Shown here one piece after another: positions 17,835-26,753 of a stretch of DNA of 64,000 bases. The stretch's first letter is position 1. Every line of letters starts with the position of its first letter. The notes below the pieces were generated by a model. That model searched no databases and had not been told where the DNA came from. It saw only the letters and a program-made list of their open reading frames with translations. The stretch is from Sulfurovum sp. (lineage in GTDB: Bacteria > Campylobacterota > Campylobacteria > Campylobacterales > Sulfurovaceae): contig JALUXB010000019.1 of NCBI GenBank assembly GCA_027019175.1, positions 21,823 to 85,822 of the forward strand, read 5' to 3'. The translations under genes and the position numbers were made by a program.

Positions 17835-18280
17835 CCGCGCAATTTCCCCTCGTCACGCAGGATCTCCCACTGCGCGATCAGCTTGTCTACTTTTGTCAAC
17901 AGTGCATTGTAAATGGCTGTTGCAGGTATGGCAACGACCAGTCCCGCCGCAGTTGCTTTAAGCGCAAGGGCAAGGTGTTTCATGATCTCACCGGCATTGA
18001 CATCATTTGCCTGCTCACCGATAATGTAGAATGTCAAAATGATCGCCAATACCGTTCCAAGCAGCCCGATATAGGGGGCATTGACACCAATAGAAGCAAT
18101 GGTTGACAAATGCTTGCCAAGGTCAAGTTCAAGTGCTTTAATGTGATTGTATTCTTCCAGTTTTATACTACGGTAAAAAAGCAGACGTTCAATGGCGAAT
18201 GCAAAGGTTAGAAAACTCAAAAAGAGCAGGAAGCCGATAATTCCGTAATCGACAATATGTTTGATCTGTTCTACTGGCAT
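17831..18280 (-). CDS. exbB: Biopolymer transport protein ExbB (MotA/TolQ/ExbB family)
   Basis: 149 residues with three membrane segments (about 12-32, 64-85 and 100-122) and the family region GVNAPYIGLLGTVLAIILTF, LALALKATAAGLVVAIPA. Shorter than E. coli ExbB, as is usual in this phylum. GAGG precedes the ATG by 5 bases. First gene of the exbB-exbD-tonB-receptor group. Confidence 0.93.
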   Translation of the reverse strand: MPVEQIKHIVDYGIIGFLLFLSFLTFAFAIERLLFYRSIKLEEYNHIKALELDLGKHLSTIASIGVNAPYIGLLGTVLAIILTFYIIGEQANDVNAGEIMKHLALALKATAAGLVVAIPATAIYNALLTKVDKLIAQWEILRDEGKLRG

Positions 18281-18338
18281 TGGACCTCTTTTGCAGATAT
18301 TGCTTCTGCGATTATATTGGAACTTTGATTATAAGCCG

Positions 18339-19232
18339 CTATAGTTTGAGCGTAGGGCAGCCTTCGGGAAGTACCAGCTCGATCGCACCCGGTACTATCT
18401 CGAAACGGATCGTATCCGCTTCGTAGGGCTCTCCGTCAAGATTGACAGAACGACGCTGATAGGGAATCGACTCTACCCATTTTTTTTGATAACGCTTCAC
18501 ATAGGTTCCGGAATGTTCATAGTCGATGATTTCGGCGATTACTTCTCCAAGATCAACCAGCGGGAACTCCAGAATCACTACAATGTCAAGCAGTCCGTCA
18601 TTGATGTAGGCCGTAGGGGCGATGAGCTGCCCGCCGCCTGCCTGTCTGCCGTTACAGATAAGTCCTGCAATACTTTTACCTTTAATATCCAATCCGTCTG
18701 AAACCAAACGGCCATCGTGACTGGTGAAGTTAAGTGCCTTAATCACAGCCGAGAGTGTGTAGGCACCCCCGCCAAGAAAGTTTTTCAGCGATGGCGGGGT
18801 GTCTGCAACAATCTGCGCACCAAAACCGCTGGAGGCGACATTGAGAAAGTAACGTTCATTGGCTTGCACAATATCGACACGATACGCCTGACCCTCTATG
18901 GCCAAACGTAACGCTTCAAGTGCCGTACACGGAATCTCACAGGCAGTGGCAAAATCGTTTGCTGTTCCCATCGGCACGATCGCCATCTGCGGACGCCTCT
19001 CTTTTGGAAGCGTAGCCAATCCGTTGACCGCTTCATTGAGTGAGCCGTCTCCGCCGGCAACAACAATGCGTTCCACACCATCCCTGCTCGCTTCATGTAC
19101 CATACGCAGCGCATCACCTTTTTCCCAGGTTACACGCACTTCGATGGTTTCCCCTTCTTGACGCAGCCGCATTACCGCTTCACGAAACAGTTCGTCCTGT
19201 GCTTTCTTTCCGTTAAGAATTACCCGTATCAT
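18339..19232 (-). CDS. yegS: Diacylglycerol-kinase-family lipid kinase YegS
   Basis: 297 residues, close to E. coli YegS throughout: LNGKKAQD at the N-terminus, VTWEKGDA, AGGDGSLNEAVNGL (the GGDG nucleotide motif), MGTANDFA, NGRQAGGGQ and LDGEP. YegS phosphorylates phosphatidylglycerol in vitro, with Mg2+ or Ca2+. GAGG precedes the start. It lies between the histidine kinase gene and exbB on the same strand. Confidence 0.92.
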   Translation of the reverse strand: MIRVILNGKKAQDELFREAVMRLRQEGETIEVRVTWEKGDALRMVHEASRDGVERIVVAGGDGSLNEAVNGLATLPKERRPQMAIVPMGTANDFATACEIPCTALEALRLAIEGQAYRVDIVQANERYFLNVASSGFGAQIVADTPPSLKNFLGGGAYTLSAVIKALNFTSHDGRLVSDGLDIKGKSIAGLICNGRQAGGGQLIAPTAYINDGLLDIVVILEFPLVDLGEVIAEIIDYEHSGTYVKRYQKKWVESIPYQRRSVNLDGEPYEADTIRFEIVPGAIELVLPEGCPTLKL

Positions 19233-19267
19233 CAGTCACCTCGCTTGAGAAAGTATAGCATAACGGA

Positions 19268-20104
19268 CTAAACAATAATTTCCCCCAAACCGAGTGTCAC
19301 TGTTGTACCTTCACCTTTCCCCGACTCAATCTGTATAGCAATATTCTCACGGTCACAATATGCTTTTACCAGAGCCAGCCCGATGCCTTCTCCCTCTTTC
19401 TGGCTGTCTTCCTGATAATATTTTTCATAAATTTTTACAATCTGCCCTTCATCCATTCCGATCCCATGGTCAATGATCTTTAAAAAAGGCACATCGAGTA
19501 TAATCTTTACAGATGCTTCTTTCGGAGAGTACTTCATCGCATTGTTGACAAGGTTGTCCACGATCTGTTCAAAACCGATACGGTCGGTATGTACCATACA
19601 GGAACAGATATTCACACTAAAGGGGTTGCGCCCCTGCTCTTTAAAAATAGCCACCCGTTCTTCTATCAGATCTTTCAGATCGAATGTTTCACGCTCAATC
19701 TCATGTATCTCTTTTTTAATAGTATAGACCAGCTCATCGTAAAGACGGGCAAGACGCTTTGAAGCATCTTCAATACGTGTCAGCCGTTTTTGTGCCTTTG
19801 TATCCTCTATGTTTCGGCGCAGCATACTGCTGTTTGCCTGAATGGTTGCCAGGGGAAGATTGAGCTCATGGACAATCTCTTTTGTCAAATGCAGCAGATG
19901 TTCCTGTGTTTTTTTCTGTGGTACCAACAGGTGTGATGCAATAATATACCCCCATGCTACACTGAGGAAGAGGGCAATAAGTGCCGCAAGAAGGAAAGAT
20001 GATTCTGAAAAATTTTCATTTTTCATAAACCAGTAGATAAAGCTGAGCAGCATTGCTACACTCAGTACATACCCAAATGCCGCCAGCCAAATCTGCTTTT
20101 TCAT
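19268..20104 (-). CDS. Sensor histidine kinase, two TM segments
   Basis: 278 residues. Two membrane segments (about 7-27 and 37-58) with only about 10 residues between, so no sizeable periplasmic sensor. H79 in EIVHELNLPL is the phospho-accepting His; NLVNNAMKYSP, DHGIGMD and GEGIGLAL are the N, G1 and G2 boxes. It overlaps the response regulator gene by 4 bases and is its partner. The stimulus is unknown; the signal may be in the membrane. Confidence 0.93.
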   Translation of the reverse strand: MKKQIWLAAFGYVLSVAMLLSFIYWFMKNENFSESSFLLAALIALFLSVAWGYIIASHLLVPQKKTQEHLLHLTKEIVHELNLPLATIQANSSMLRRNIEDTKAQKRLTRIEDASKRLARLYDELVYTIKKEIHEIERETFDLKDLIEERVAIFKEQGRNPFSVNICSCMVHTDRIGFEQIVDNLVNNAMKYSPKEASVKIILDVPFLKIIDHGIGMDEGQIVKIYEKYYQEDSQKEGEGIGLALVKAYCDRENIAIQIESGKGEGTTVTLGLGEIIV

Positions 20105-20754
20105 CTACACCACTTATACCCGACACCACGCACATTGACGATAGCCTCGGGAAAATGCTTTTTGAGTTGAGTAATATAGACCCGAAGCGCTCCGTCACTG
20201 GCACTCTGACCCGCAGCCCAAAGCCGCTGCTTGATTGTCTCAGCCGTAACTACCTCGCCCCCCGCTTCAATAAGCAGCTGCAGAAGCTCAACCGTTTTTT
20301 TGCTTATCTCTACGGCATTACCCTCTTTGTAGAGTGTCTTGGCAAACATATCAAGCATATATGGGCCTATTTCTATACGTTCCTGGCGCACTTGCCGGCG
20401 TAAGACCGCATGTACACGCAGCAGCAGTTCATCCAGATCGACCGGTTTTCTAAGGTAGTCATCTGCACCCGTTTCAAATCCCTCCTGCAAAGAAGCTTTG
20501 TCTTCTCTTGAAGTCAGAAAAATAGCAGGCGTCATATCGTTACTCTGGCGCAGTTTGCCAAGCAGATCAAAACCGCTTTCATACGGCAGGTTCACATCAA
20601 AAAGATAGAGGTCGTAAGTATGCTCGTAAGTTAGATCCAGTGCCGTATAGGGGTCAAGTGCGACATCCACACTGAAGCCCTCCTCTTCGAGAAAGTCCTG
20701 CAGGGTTTCATTGAACAAACGGTCATCTTCAAGAAGGAGGAGTTTAGCCGACAT
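20101..20754 (-). CDS. OmpR-family response regulator
   Basis: 217 residues: receiver (1-118) with D10, D11, phospho-acceptor D53, T81 and K103, then a winged-helix DNA-binding domain (about 125-215). Cotranscribed with the kinase that follows. Downstream genes are yegS and the TonB group, which are possible targets (inference only). Confidence 0.93.
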   Translation of the reverse strand: MSAKLLLLEDDRLFNETLQDFLEEEGFSVDVALDPYTALDLTYEHTYDLYLFDVNLPYESGFDLLGKLRQSNDMTPAIFLTSREDKASLQEGFETGADDYLRKPVDLDELLLRVHAVLRRQVRQERIEIGPYMLDMFAKTLYKEGNAVEISKKTVELLQLLIEAGGEVVTAETIKQRLWAAGQSASDGALRVYITQLKKHFPEAIVNVRGVGYKWCR

Positions 20755-20781
20755 GGGTGCCTCGGGCGAGAGAAAAGAGCA

Positions 20782-21525
20782 TTACATATACATCCCGCCG
20801 TTAACTTTCAGTGTTTCGCCGGTAATATAGGAAGCGTGGTCGGAAAGCAGGAAGGCAACCGCTTCGGCAACCTCTCTTGGCTCACCAAAACGCCCCAGAG
20901 GGATTTTGGCAATAAAGGCTTCCTTGACCTCATCTTTGAGAACATCGGTCATCTCAGTGGCAATGAACCCCGGCGTGATCGTATTGTAGCGAATGTTCCG
21001 GGGAGCAGCTTCAAGGGCAAAGCTTTTTGTCATCGCGATGGTACCGCCTTTGCTCGCACTGTAGTTGGTCTGTCCTGCATTGCCTGTCTCTCCGACAATG
21101 GAAGCGATGTTCACTACTGAACCAAAACGCTTTTTACCCATTACTTTCAGTGCTTCACGGCATCCGATAAACGTTGACTTGAGGTTGGCTTCTATCACAT
21201 CCATAAACGCTTCTGTCTTCATGCGCATTGCCAGTCCGTCTTTGGTGATACCCGCATTATTTACCAGATAGCTCAGTTCACCGTCTGCTGCAACAATCTC
21301 TTTTACCGCTGCAACAAATGCCGCTTCATCACTGACATCAAACCCGATGGTCTCTGCCTGTCCCCCTGCCGTTTCGATTTCTGCTTTGACTGCTGCCGCT
21401 TCAGCTTCTCCGCTGCGGTAGTTCACCCATACTTTCAGTCCCATTCCTGCCAGTGTTTTGGCAATTTGTGCACCGATACCGCGGCTTGCACCTGTTACAA
21501 GTACATTTTTTCCTGAAAATTTCAT
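20782..21525 (-). CDS. fabG: 3-oxoacyl-ACP reductase
   Basis: 247 residues, NADPH-dependent reduction of beta-ketoacyl-ACP. TGASRGIG is the cofactor motif; the catalytic set is Ser in NIASIVG, YSASKGG (Tyr and Lys), and the Asn in NNAG. AAGGAA precedes the ATG. In related genomes fabG lies close to acpP-fabF; here about 8.5 kb separates them. Confidence 0.96.
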   Translation of the reverse strand: MKFSGKNVLVTGASRGIGAQIAKTLAGMGLKVWVNYRSGEAEAAAVKAEIETAGGQAETIGFDVSDEAAFVAAVKEIVAADGELSYLVNNAGITKDGLAMRMKTEAFMDVIEANLKSTFIGCREALKVMGKKRFGSVVNIASIVGETGNAGQTNYSASKGGTIAMTKSFALEAAPRNIRYNTITPGFIATEMTDVLKDEVKEAFIAKIPLGRFGEPREVAEAVAFLLSDHASYITGETLKVNGGMYM

Positions 21526-21596
21526 TTGTTTCCTTTATAATATTTTTACTACGTTCTTCCTACATTCGTATGTAAGGATTACAACCCATTTAAAAC

Positions 21597-21950
21597 TCAG
21601 CAGCTAAAAAGCCGCTTTTTAATATCTTCGAAGATCTTATAATCCTCTTCACTGATTTTATCCGAATAGATAATATGGTTAAGCTGTTCAAGCAGATGGT
21701 ACTTTGAAAGTTTATCTTCGCAGAGCGCCTGGTTGATAATATCAATATGCTTGTCCAGATCATACTCCCGGTCAATCACTTCTTCAAGGAATGCCCGGGC
21801 TTCCTCTTCGGTACAATCGAAATTCTGCCCCATTATCTCACAAAAGAGCGGTGCCTCTTTCTCTATGTCACGATGATCTACCTTGATAATATGCGCCAGC
21901 AGGGTACCCACCGACTCTTTGATACGTTTTTCCATTGCATTCGACCTCAT
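21597..21950 (-). CDS. TerB-like small protein of unknown function
   Basis: 117 residues, helical, rich in Glu, Asp and Lys. Its pattern (HIIKVDHRDIEKEAPLFCEIM ... AFLEEVIDREYDLDKHIDIINQAL ... KYHLLEQLNHIIYSDKISEEDYKIFEDI) resembles the TerB/DUF533 type helical domain with a paired acidic repeat. Function is not known. The first Met has no ribosome-binding site; Met6 (21935) has GAGG upstream and may be the true start. Confidence 0.7.
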   Translation of the reverse strand: MRSNAMEKRIKESVGTLLAHIIKVDHRDIEKEAPLFCEIMGQNFDCTEEEARAFLEEVIDREYDLDKHIDIINQALCEDKLSKYHLLEQLNHIIYSDKISEEDYKIFEDIKKRLFSC

Positions 21951-22022
21951 TTATGCATCATTCATAACCAGGGGCAGTACCCCAAAAGATCTCTTGCATC
22001 ATTGTACCAAAAAATTCGGACG

Positions 22023-23504
22023 CTATGCAATCAGCGGTTTATCCATTTCTTCCGGGATCGGCAATCCCATCAGTTTAAGCACTGTAGGCGCAATGTTGTT
22101 GAGACCGCCCCCCTCTTTGACCTCACTGACACCATCTGCAAGAATGTAACACCAGACATCTCCTACGGTATGGTTTGTCAGCACATGCCCCTGTCCGTCG
22201 CACATCTCTTCGCAGTTGCCGTGATCGGAAGTCAGTACAACGGCGTAGCCCGCCTCTTTGGCTTTAGCGATGATTTTTCCAAGTTCCGTATCTACCGCTT
22301 CAACTGCCTTCTTTGCTGCATCATAGTTACCCGTATGCCCAACCATGTCACCGTTTGCAAAGTTGACCACAATAAAGTCATATGCTTCATCCATAGCCGT
22401 ACGTACCGCCTCACCTACTTCAGGGGCAGACATTTCCGGTTTAAGATCATAGGTCTTTACATCAGGGCTGGGAACAAGCACACGGCTCTCGCCTACCATC
22501 GGCTCTTCGATACCGCCGTTTAAAAAGAAAGTTACATGCGCATATTTTTCCGTTTCTGCTGTATGCAGCTGCCGGAGTCCTGCATTGGAGACAACTTCTG
22601 CCAGTGTATTTTTGGGCGCCTCCTTGGGAAAGAGTACCGGGTAGGGGAATGATGCATCATACTGCGTCATGGTCGCAATATGCAGCGGAATGTAGGTTCG
22701 TTCAAATGCATTGAAGTCAGGATCACCCAATGCTGTTGTGATTTCACGCACCCTGTCGGAACGGAAGTTGGTCACAATAACCGCATCCCCCTCTTTCATG
22801 CCGTCATATCCTGCAAAGGCTACCGGTTCGATGAATTCATCAGTCTCTCCCTTTCCGTAACTTGCCTCAATATATGCTTTGGGAGAAAGATCGGTCTTCG
22901 GTTTGGCTTCGGCAATAGCACGATACCCTTTTTCAACACGTTCCCAGCGGTTATCCCTGTCCATCGTATAGAAACGTCCGCCAATCGTTGCAATTTGAAT
23001 ATCTTCATCGCAGATCGCTTCAATCTGCTCCAGATACTGCACGGCAGAAGTTGGACTGACATCCCTACCGTCTGTGATGAGATGCAAAAAGACCTTTTTG
23101 CCTCTTGCTTTGGCCAACTTTGCAAAACCGATGGTGTGTTTGATATGTGAATGAACCCCGCCGTCACTCATCAGTCCGATCAGATGCACACGGTCACTGG
23201 TTTCAAGAATATTTTTAAGTACTTCATTCTGCTCAATGCTGCCATCTTCAAGCGCCAGAGAGATTTTCACAAGATCCTGGTAAAGCACCCTGCCTGAACC
23301 GATCGTCATATGCCCGACTTCAGAATTTCCCATTTGCCCCTCGGGAAGTCCTACACTTAATCCATACGTAGAAATAAGCGCTCGGGGAACATTCTCCAAT
23401 GCTTCAAAAGTCGGTTTTTCCGCATCAGCAAACGCATTGCAGGCACTTTCGGGTTTGTGCCCGATACCGTCAGTGATAATCAGTAGTGTTTTCTGTGTAT
23501 CCAT
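22023..23504 (-). CDS. gpmI: 2,3-bisphosphoglycerate-independent phosphoglycerate mutase
   Basis: 493 residues, interconverts 3- and 2-phosphoglycerate with two metal ions. The nucleophile is S61 in [34 protein letters not shown] and the C-terminal TSDHGNCE motif give the metal sites. The start is the ATG at 23504 ([10 protein letters not shown]); an upstream in-frame extension of 51 codons has no family match. As I recall the C. jejuni map, pgm sits next to fabG there too. Confidence 0.95.
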   Translation of the reverse strand: MDTQKTLLIITDGIGHKPESACNAFADAEKPTFEALENVPRALISTYGLSVGLPEGQMGNSEVGHMTIGSGRVLYQDLVKISLALEDGSIEQNEVLKNILETSDRVHLIGLMSDGGVHSHIKHTIGFAKLAKARGKKVFLHLITDGRDVSPTSAVQYLEQIEAICDEDIQIATIGGRFYTMDRDNRWERVEKGYRAIAEAKPKTDLSPKAYIEASYGKGETDEFIEPVAFAGYDGMKEGDAVIVTNFRSDRVREITTALGDPDFNAFERTYIPLHIATMTQYDASFPYPVLFPKEAPKNTLAEVVSNAGLRQLHTAETEKYAHVTFFLNGGIEEPMVGESRVLVPSPDVKTYDLKPEMSAPEVGEAVRTAMDEAYDFIVVNFANGDMVGHTGNYDAAKKAVEAVDTELGKIIAKAKEAGYAVVLTSDHGNCEEMCDGQGHVLTNHTVGDVWCYILADGVSEVKEGGGLNNIAPTVLKLMGLPIPEEMDKPLIA

Positions 23505-23705
23505 ACTCTCTTCTTCCCTCACAACGCGCCATCGTACTTTTTTGTCCGGTGCATTCAAGATGCATCCAAACCTGCCACGGAACTTGCCGTTGGCGATGTC
23601 CGGGCACTGGACAAAAGAGTACCATCCAGGCACTGCGCTGTTTTTTATTGAAATCATAGTAAAATAAGCTTTTGTACACCTAAATCTTTATCACGAAAGA
23701 CTGTT

Positions 23706-24764
23706 ATGCTCTATACCATCTCCCAACTTTTCGATATCAACCTTTTTGGCTACATCACCGTACGTGCCGGCTTTGCCTTTATGATCGCTTTTATTTTCAC
23801 CCTGATCGCAATGCCGAAATACATCCGCTGGGCAGCATCCAAAGAGGCCAATCAGCCTATCAGCAAATTCGTCAAGGCACACGAGGGCAAAAGCAAAACA
23901 GCCACTATGGGGGGCGCTGTCTTTTTAACAGGTACTCTCCTTGCCGCACTCCTAACGGTCAACCTTGCCAACCCCTACATCTGGGGCGGCATCATCACTC
24001 TTGTGGGCTTCGGTGCCGTAGGCATGAAAGACGACCTCGGCAAGATCCTCTCGGGAGACAACCTTGAGGGTCTCAGCCCAAAAGCAAAAATGGCACTGCT
24101 TGCCGTCATCGCGTCAGCAGCGACCGGATTGCTCATTTACACCGGTTTCCCGACAGAGTTTTACATCCCATTTTATAAAAAACCGCTCTTTGACATGGGC
24201 TTTTTTGCAATCTTCTTCTGGGTCATCATCTTCCTTGCAACCACCAATGCCGTCAACCTTACCGACGGACTGGACGGACTGGCTACAGTACCGAGCATCA
24301 TTGCACTCTTTACACTGGGAATCATTGTCTACATTACCGGACACGCTATCTTCTCAAGCTACCTGCTCATTCCCAATATCAAAGGGGTTGGGGAGGTCAT
24401 GATCCTCGCAGCTGCTCTTGGCGGCGGGCTCATGGGCTTTTTATGGTACAACGCCTACCCCGCCGAAATCTTCATGGGTGATACCGGCAGTCTCGCCATA
24501 GGCGGCTTCCTTGCCTATCTTGCTATCCTCGGGAAAAGTGAAGTGCTGCTTGTTCTCATCGGCTTCATCTTCGTCATCGAAACCATTTCGGTCATTGTCC
24601 AGGTAGCCAGTTTTAAACTTCGCGGAAAACGCGTCTTCCTCATGGCTCCCATCCACCACCACTTCGAACTCAAAGGCTGGCCTGAGAACAAAATCATCGT
24701 CCGCTTCTGGATGATCGCCTTTATTACGAATATTTTGGCACTGATCAGTTTCAAGTTTAGATAA
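23706..24764 (+). CDS. mraY: Phospho-N-acetylmuramoyl-pentapeptide transferase (lipid I synthase)
   Basis: 352 residues with about ten membrane helices. Moves phospho-MurNAc-pentapeptide from UDP to undecaprenyl phosphate. The catalytic motifs are GMKDDLGK (about 108), [13 protein letters not shown] (about 180), [12 protein letters not shown] (about 255) and [13 protein letters not shown] (about 315). It is followed by repeat copy 3 and then murD. Confidence 0.97.
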   Translation: MLYTISQLFDINLFGYITVRAGFAFMIAFIFTLIAMPKYIRWAASKEANQPISKFVKAHEGKSKTATMGGAVFLTGTLLAALLTVNLANPYIWGGIITLVGFGAVGMKDDLGKILSGDNLEGLSPKAKMALLAVIASAATGLLIYTGFPTEFYIPFYKKPLFDMGFFAIFFWVIIFLATTNAVNLTDGLDGLATVPSIIALFTLGIIVYITGHAIFSSYLLIPNIKGVGEVMILAAALGGGLMGFLWYNAYPAEIFMGDTGSLAIGGFLAYLAILGKSEVLLVLIGFIFVIETISVIVQVASFKLRGKRVFLMAPIHHHFELKGWPENKIIVRFWMIAFITNILALISFKFR

Positions 24765-24793
24765 TTAAGTTAAACACTGGGCACTGAGGGGTT

Positions 24794-24890
24794 CGCGTAG
24801 GGTGCGATATTTCGCACCTTCATATCGTTGATCAAAAATAACCGCTACTATTACCATACACTTCAAGGGTGCGTGACTACGCACCCTACG
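24794..24890. repeat. REP/MITE-like paired-hairpin element, copy 3 (GCGT type)
   Basis: Left hairpin GGTGCGATATTTCGCACC preceded by CGCGTAG, right hairpin GGTGCGTGACTACGCACC followed by CTACG; ends form CGTAGGGTGCG inverted repeats. The 48-bp interior is alignable with copy 4 (shared TTCATA, AAATAACSG and TTCAA blocks), so the unit moves or copies as a whole. It lies between mraY and murD on the same strand. Confidence 0.88.
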
Positions 24891-24942
24891 AAAACAGCAA
24901 CATTGTGCTAAAATCACAAAACATACTATAAAAGAGCGGACA

Positions 24943-26256
24943 ATGAATACCCCATCAAAAAAAGCATCGCAAAGCGATGTATACCAACACTCCTCACTCC
25001 TCACTCCTCATTCCTCACTATCCAAACAAAGTATCACTTTGTTTGGATATGGTTTGACCACCAAAGCCATTGCCAAAAAGCTTGGCGGGGGCTGCACCTT
25101 CTTTGACGATAACTGCAAGGAATCCTACACCGATGATATGGGAAACCGTATTCTGCCTTCACACCTCTTCGACCCGGACACAAGTGAACTGGAAATTACC
25201 ACCCCCAGTCTCAAACCCGATCATCCCCTCATTAAAAGTGCAAAGCATCTGTTGAGTGAATACGACTACTTTCTTGGCAGGGTATTGTCGGGGGACAACA
25301 CCCTGCAAAAAAAACCGTTCACAGTTTGGATTAGTGGCACCAACGGTAAGACCACCACGACACAGATGCTCACCCATCTCCTTGAAAAACGCGGTGCGGT
25401 AAGCGGAGGAAACATCGGTACACCCTTGGCAGAGCTGAATCCTGAAGCGAACATCTGGGTACTGGAAACAAGCTCTTTCACTCTCCACCATACCCGCTAC
25501 GCTTCCCCCAACATCTACCTTCTGCTTCCCATTACTCCCGACCATCTTGACTGGCATGGAACACCGGAAGCCTATGAGGCGGACAAACTCCGCCCGCTTA
25601 AAATGATGCAAGAAGGGGAACTGGCACTCGTTCCAAAAGGGCTGACTCTTCCTGAAACCGATGCCTTTGTCGTTGAATATGACAGCAATGATTTTCTTTG
25701 TGAATACTTTGGCCTCGATGCTTCACAACTCAACTATCGGGGTGCTTTTTTACAAGATGCTCTACTCTCGCTGGCCATTGCCAAAGTACTGTTTGACGAA
25801 ACAGACTACAACCTGCTTAACCGTTTCAAACGTGATGCCCACCGACAGGAAGAGTTTACCGATGCCAAAGGGCGCCTTTGGGTCAATGACTCCAAAGCAA
25901 CTAACCTCGATGCGGCAGTACAGGCCGTCAAAGGGTATGCCGACCGTCACATCCACCTTATCATTGGCGGTGATGACAAAGGAGTTGACCTTACACCCCT
26001 TTTTAAACTTATTGCACCAATGGACATCACCCTTTACAGCATTGGCGCCAACAGCGAAAAAGTAAGAGCACTCTCAGAAAAATTCGGCATCGATCTCAAA
26101 GAGGCCGGTACACTTGAGAATGCCGTAAGAATGATAGATAAGGTTCTTGATGAAAAGAGCATCGCACTGCTCTCCCCTGCCGCAGCAAGTTTTGATCAGT
26201 TCAACTCCTATAAACACCGAGGTGAAGCGTTTGTTGATCTTGTGAAAGCACTTTGA
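24943..26256 (+). CDS. murD: UDP-N-acetylmuramoylalanine--D-glutamate ligase
   Basis: 437 residues. Adds D-Glu to UDP-MurNAc-L-Ala. ISGTNGKTTTTQML is the ATP loop; GNIGTPL, LETSSFTLH, ITPDHLDWHG, NDSKATN and SPAAASFDQF follow in order. GAG precedes the ATG at 24943. Residues about 16-27 (HSSLLTPHSSLS) are encoded by a heptamer array, so the native N-terminus is longer than the conserved domain, which begins near ITLFGYG (31). Confidence 0.96.
   Translation: MNTPSKKASQSDVYQHSSLLTPHSSLSKQSITLFGYGLTTKAIAKKLGGGCTFFDDNCKESYTDDMGNRILPSHLFDPDTSELEITTPSLKPDHPLIKSAKHLLSEYDYFLGRVLSGDNTLQKKPFTVWISGTNGKTTTTQMLTHLLEKRGAVSGGNIGTPLAELNPEANIWVLETSSFTLHHTRYASPNIYLLLPITPDHLDWHGTPEAYEADKLRPLKMMQEGELALVPKGLTLPETDAFVVEYDSNDFLCEYFGLDASQLNYRGAFLQDALLSLAIAKVLFDETDYNLLNRFKRDAHRQEEFTDAKGRLWVNDSKATNLDAAVQAVKGYADRHIHLIIGGDDKGVDLTPLFKLIAPMDITLYSIGANSEKVRALSEKFGIDLKEAGTLENAVRMIDKVLDEKSIALLSPAAASFDQFNSYKHRGEAFVDLVKAL
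24988..25019. repeat. 7-bp tandem array (CACTCCT)n inside the murD 5' end
   Basis: Units CACTCCT, CACTCCT, CACTCCT, CATTCCT, CACTA; three are perfect. It is translated as part of the murD N-terminus. It starts about 98 bp after repeat copy 3. Confidence 0.88.
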
Positions 26257-26311
26257 GCATTAAAAATGCAAAAAGTGCTTGATTTCTAAATATTCTTTAA
26301 GGTTACATAGC

Positions 26312-26317
26312 TATAAT
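26312..26317 (+). promoter_or_regulatory. Candidate -10 box for tRNA-Phe
   Basis: TATAAT, 24 bases before the first base of the tRNA gene, so transcription would start about 17 bases before it. Confidence 0.5.
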
Positions 26318-26340
26318 TTCATCCACTTCACAACAACAGT

Positions 26341-26416
26341 GGCTCCGTAGCTCAGTTGGTAGAGCAATGGATTGAAAATCCATGTGTCGGCGGTTCGATT
26401 CCGTCCGGCGCCACCA
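26341..26416 (+). tRNA. tRNA-Phe (GAA)
   Basis: Clover-leaf fits: acceptor GGCTCCG with CGGCGCC, D arm GCTCAGTTGGTAGAGC, anticodon stem ATGGA/TCCAT with loop TTGAAAA (anticodon GAA), T arm GGCGG-TTCGATT-CCGTC, encoded CCA end. One acceptor pair (T4 with C69) is a mismatch; the other six pair. Confidence 0.93.
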
Positions 26417-26642
26417 TTTTAAACCCTTCAAATCATGAACTTTTCATAAAAATATCCAGACTAACATAAATCTTCATTTATCTATGACTGTAGGTAAGGT
26501 ACCTTCTCTTTTATTAACCAATCCATTGATATTTTGCTAATACGATACACTTTTCCTACCAGTTTAGTGATTCACCATAAAAACAAAAATAGCCAATACA
26601 CGGTCACTTTCCTGAATGTTTCTTTAAATCAGCAGTAAAATC

Positions 26643-26656
26643 TTGATATACATCAA
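26643..26656. promoter_or_regulatory. CRP/FNR-family operator-like palindrome
   Basis: TTGATATACATCAA, an exact match to the FNR-box form TTGAT-N4-ATCAA. The surrounding arms extend it to TCTTGAT/ATCAAGA. Its centre is about 80 bases upstream of the predicted porin transcription start, a spacing used by class I activators of this family. Confidence 0.6.
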
Positions 26657-26693
26657 GAATATTAACAATTTATTAACTTTTTGTTTATTTTTA

Positions 26694-26723
26694 TTGACAT
26701 ACCGTTTTCTTTTCTGTTATGAT
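26694..26723 (+). promoter_or_regulatory. Strong sigma-70 promoter of the porin gene
   Basis: TTGACA at 26694-26699, 18-base spacer, then TGTTATGAT with TATGAT at 26718-26723 and a TGn extension. This is the only near-consensus -35 and -10 pair I see in the window. The 5' leader would be about 24 bases. Confidence 0.75.
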
Positions 26724-26753
26724 TCACTTATCATTACTATAAGGAGAAATAAA

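Larger units (their letters stand above)
26417..26753. other. AT-rich spacer with porin promoter
   Basis: 337 bp between tRNA-Phe and the porin ATG. The first 220 bp show nothing I recognise. The last part holds a perfect FNR-type palindrome (26643-26656), two TTAAC motifs (26662-26677 region) and the porin promoter (26694-26723). Confidence 0.7.

Noticed and set aside
23504..23657. 51-residue N-terminal extension of gpmI
   Set aside because: The family begins at [10 protein letters not shown]; the extra residues match nothing.
24821..24829. TTGATCAA in repeat copy 3 as an FNR-like site
   Set aside because: No N4 spacer and it lies within a mobile repeat, not near a promoter.
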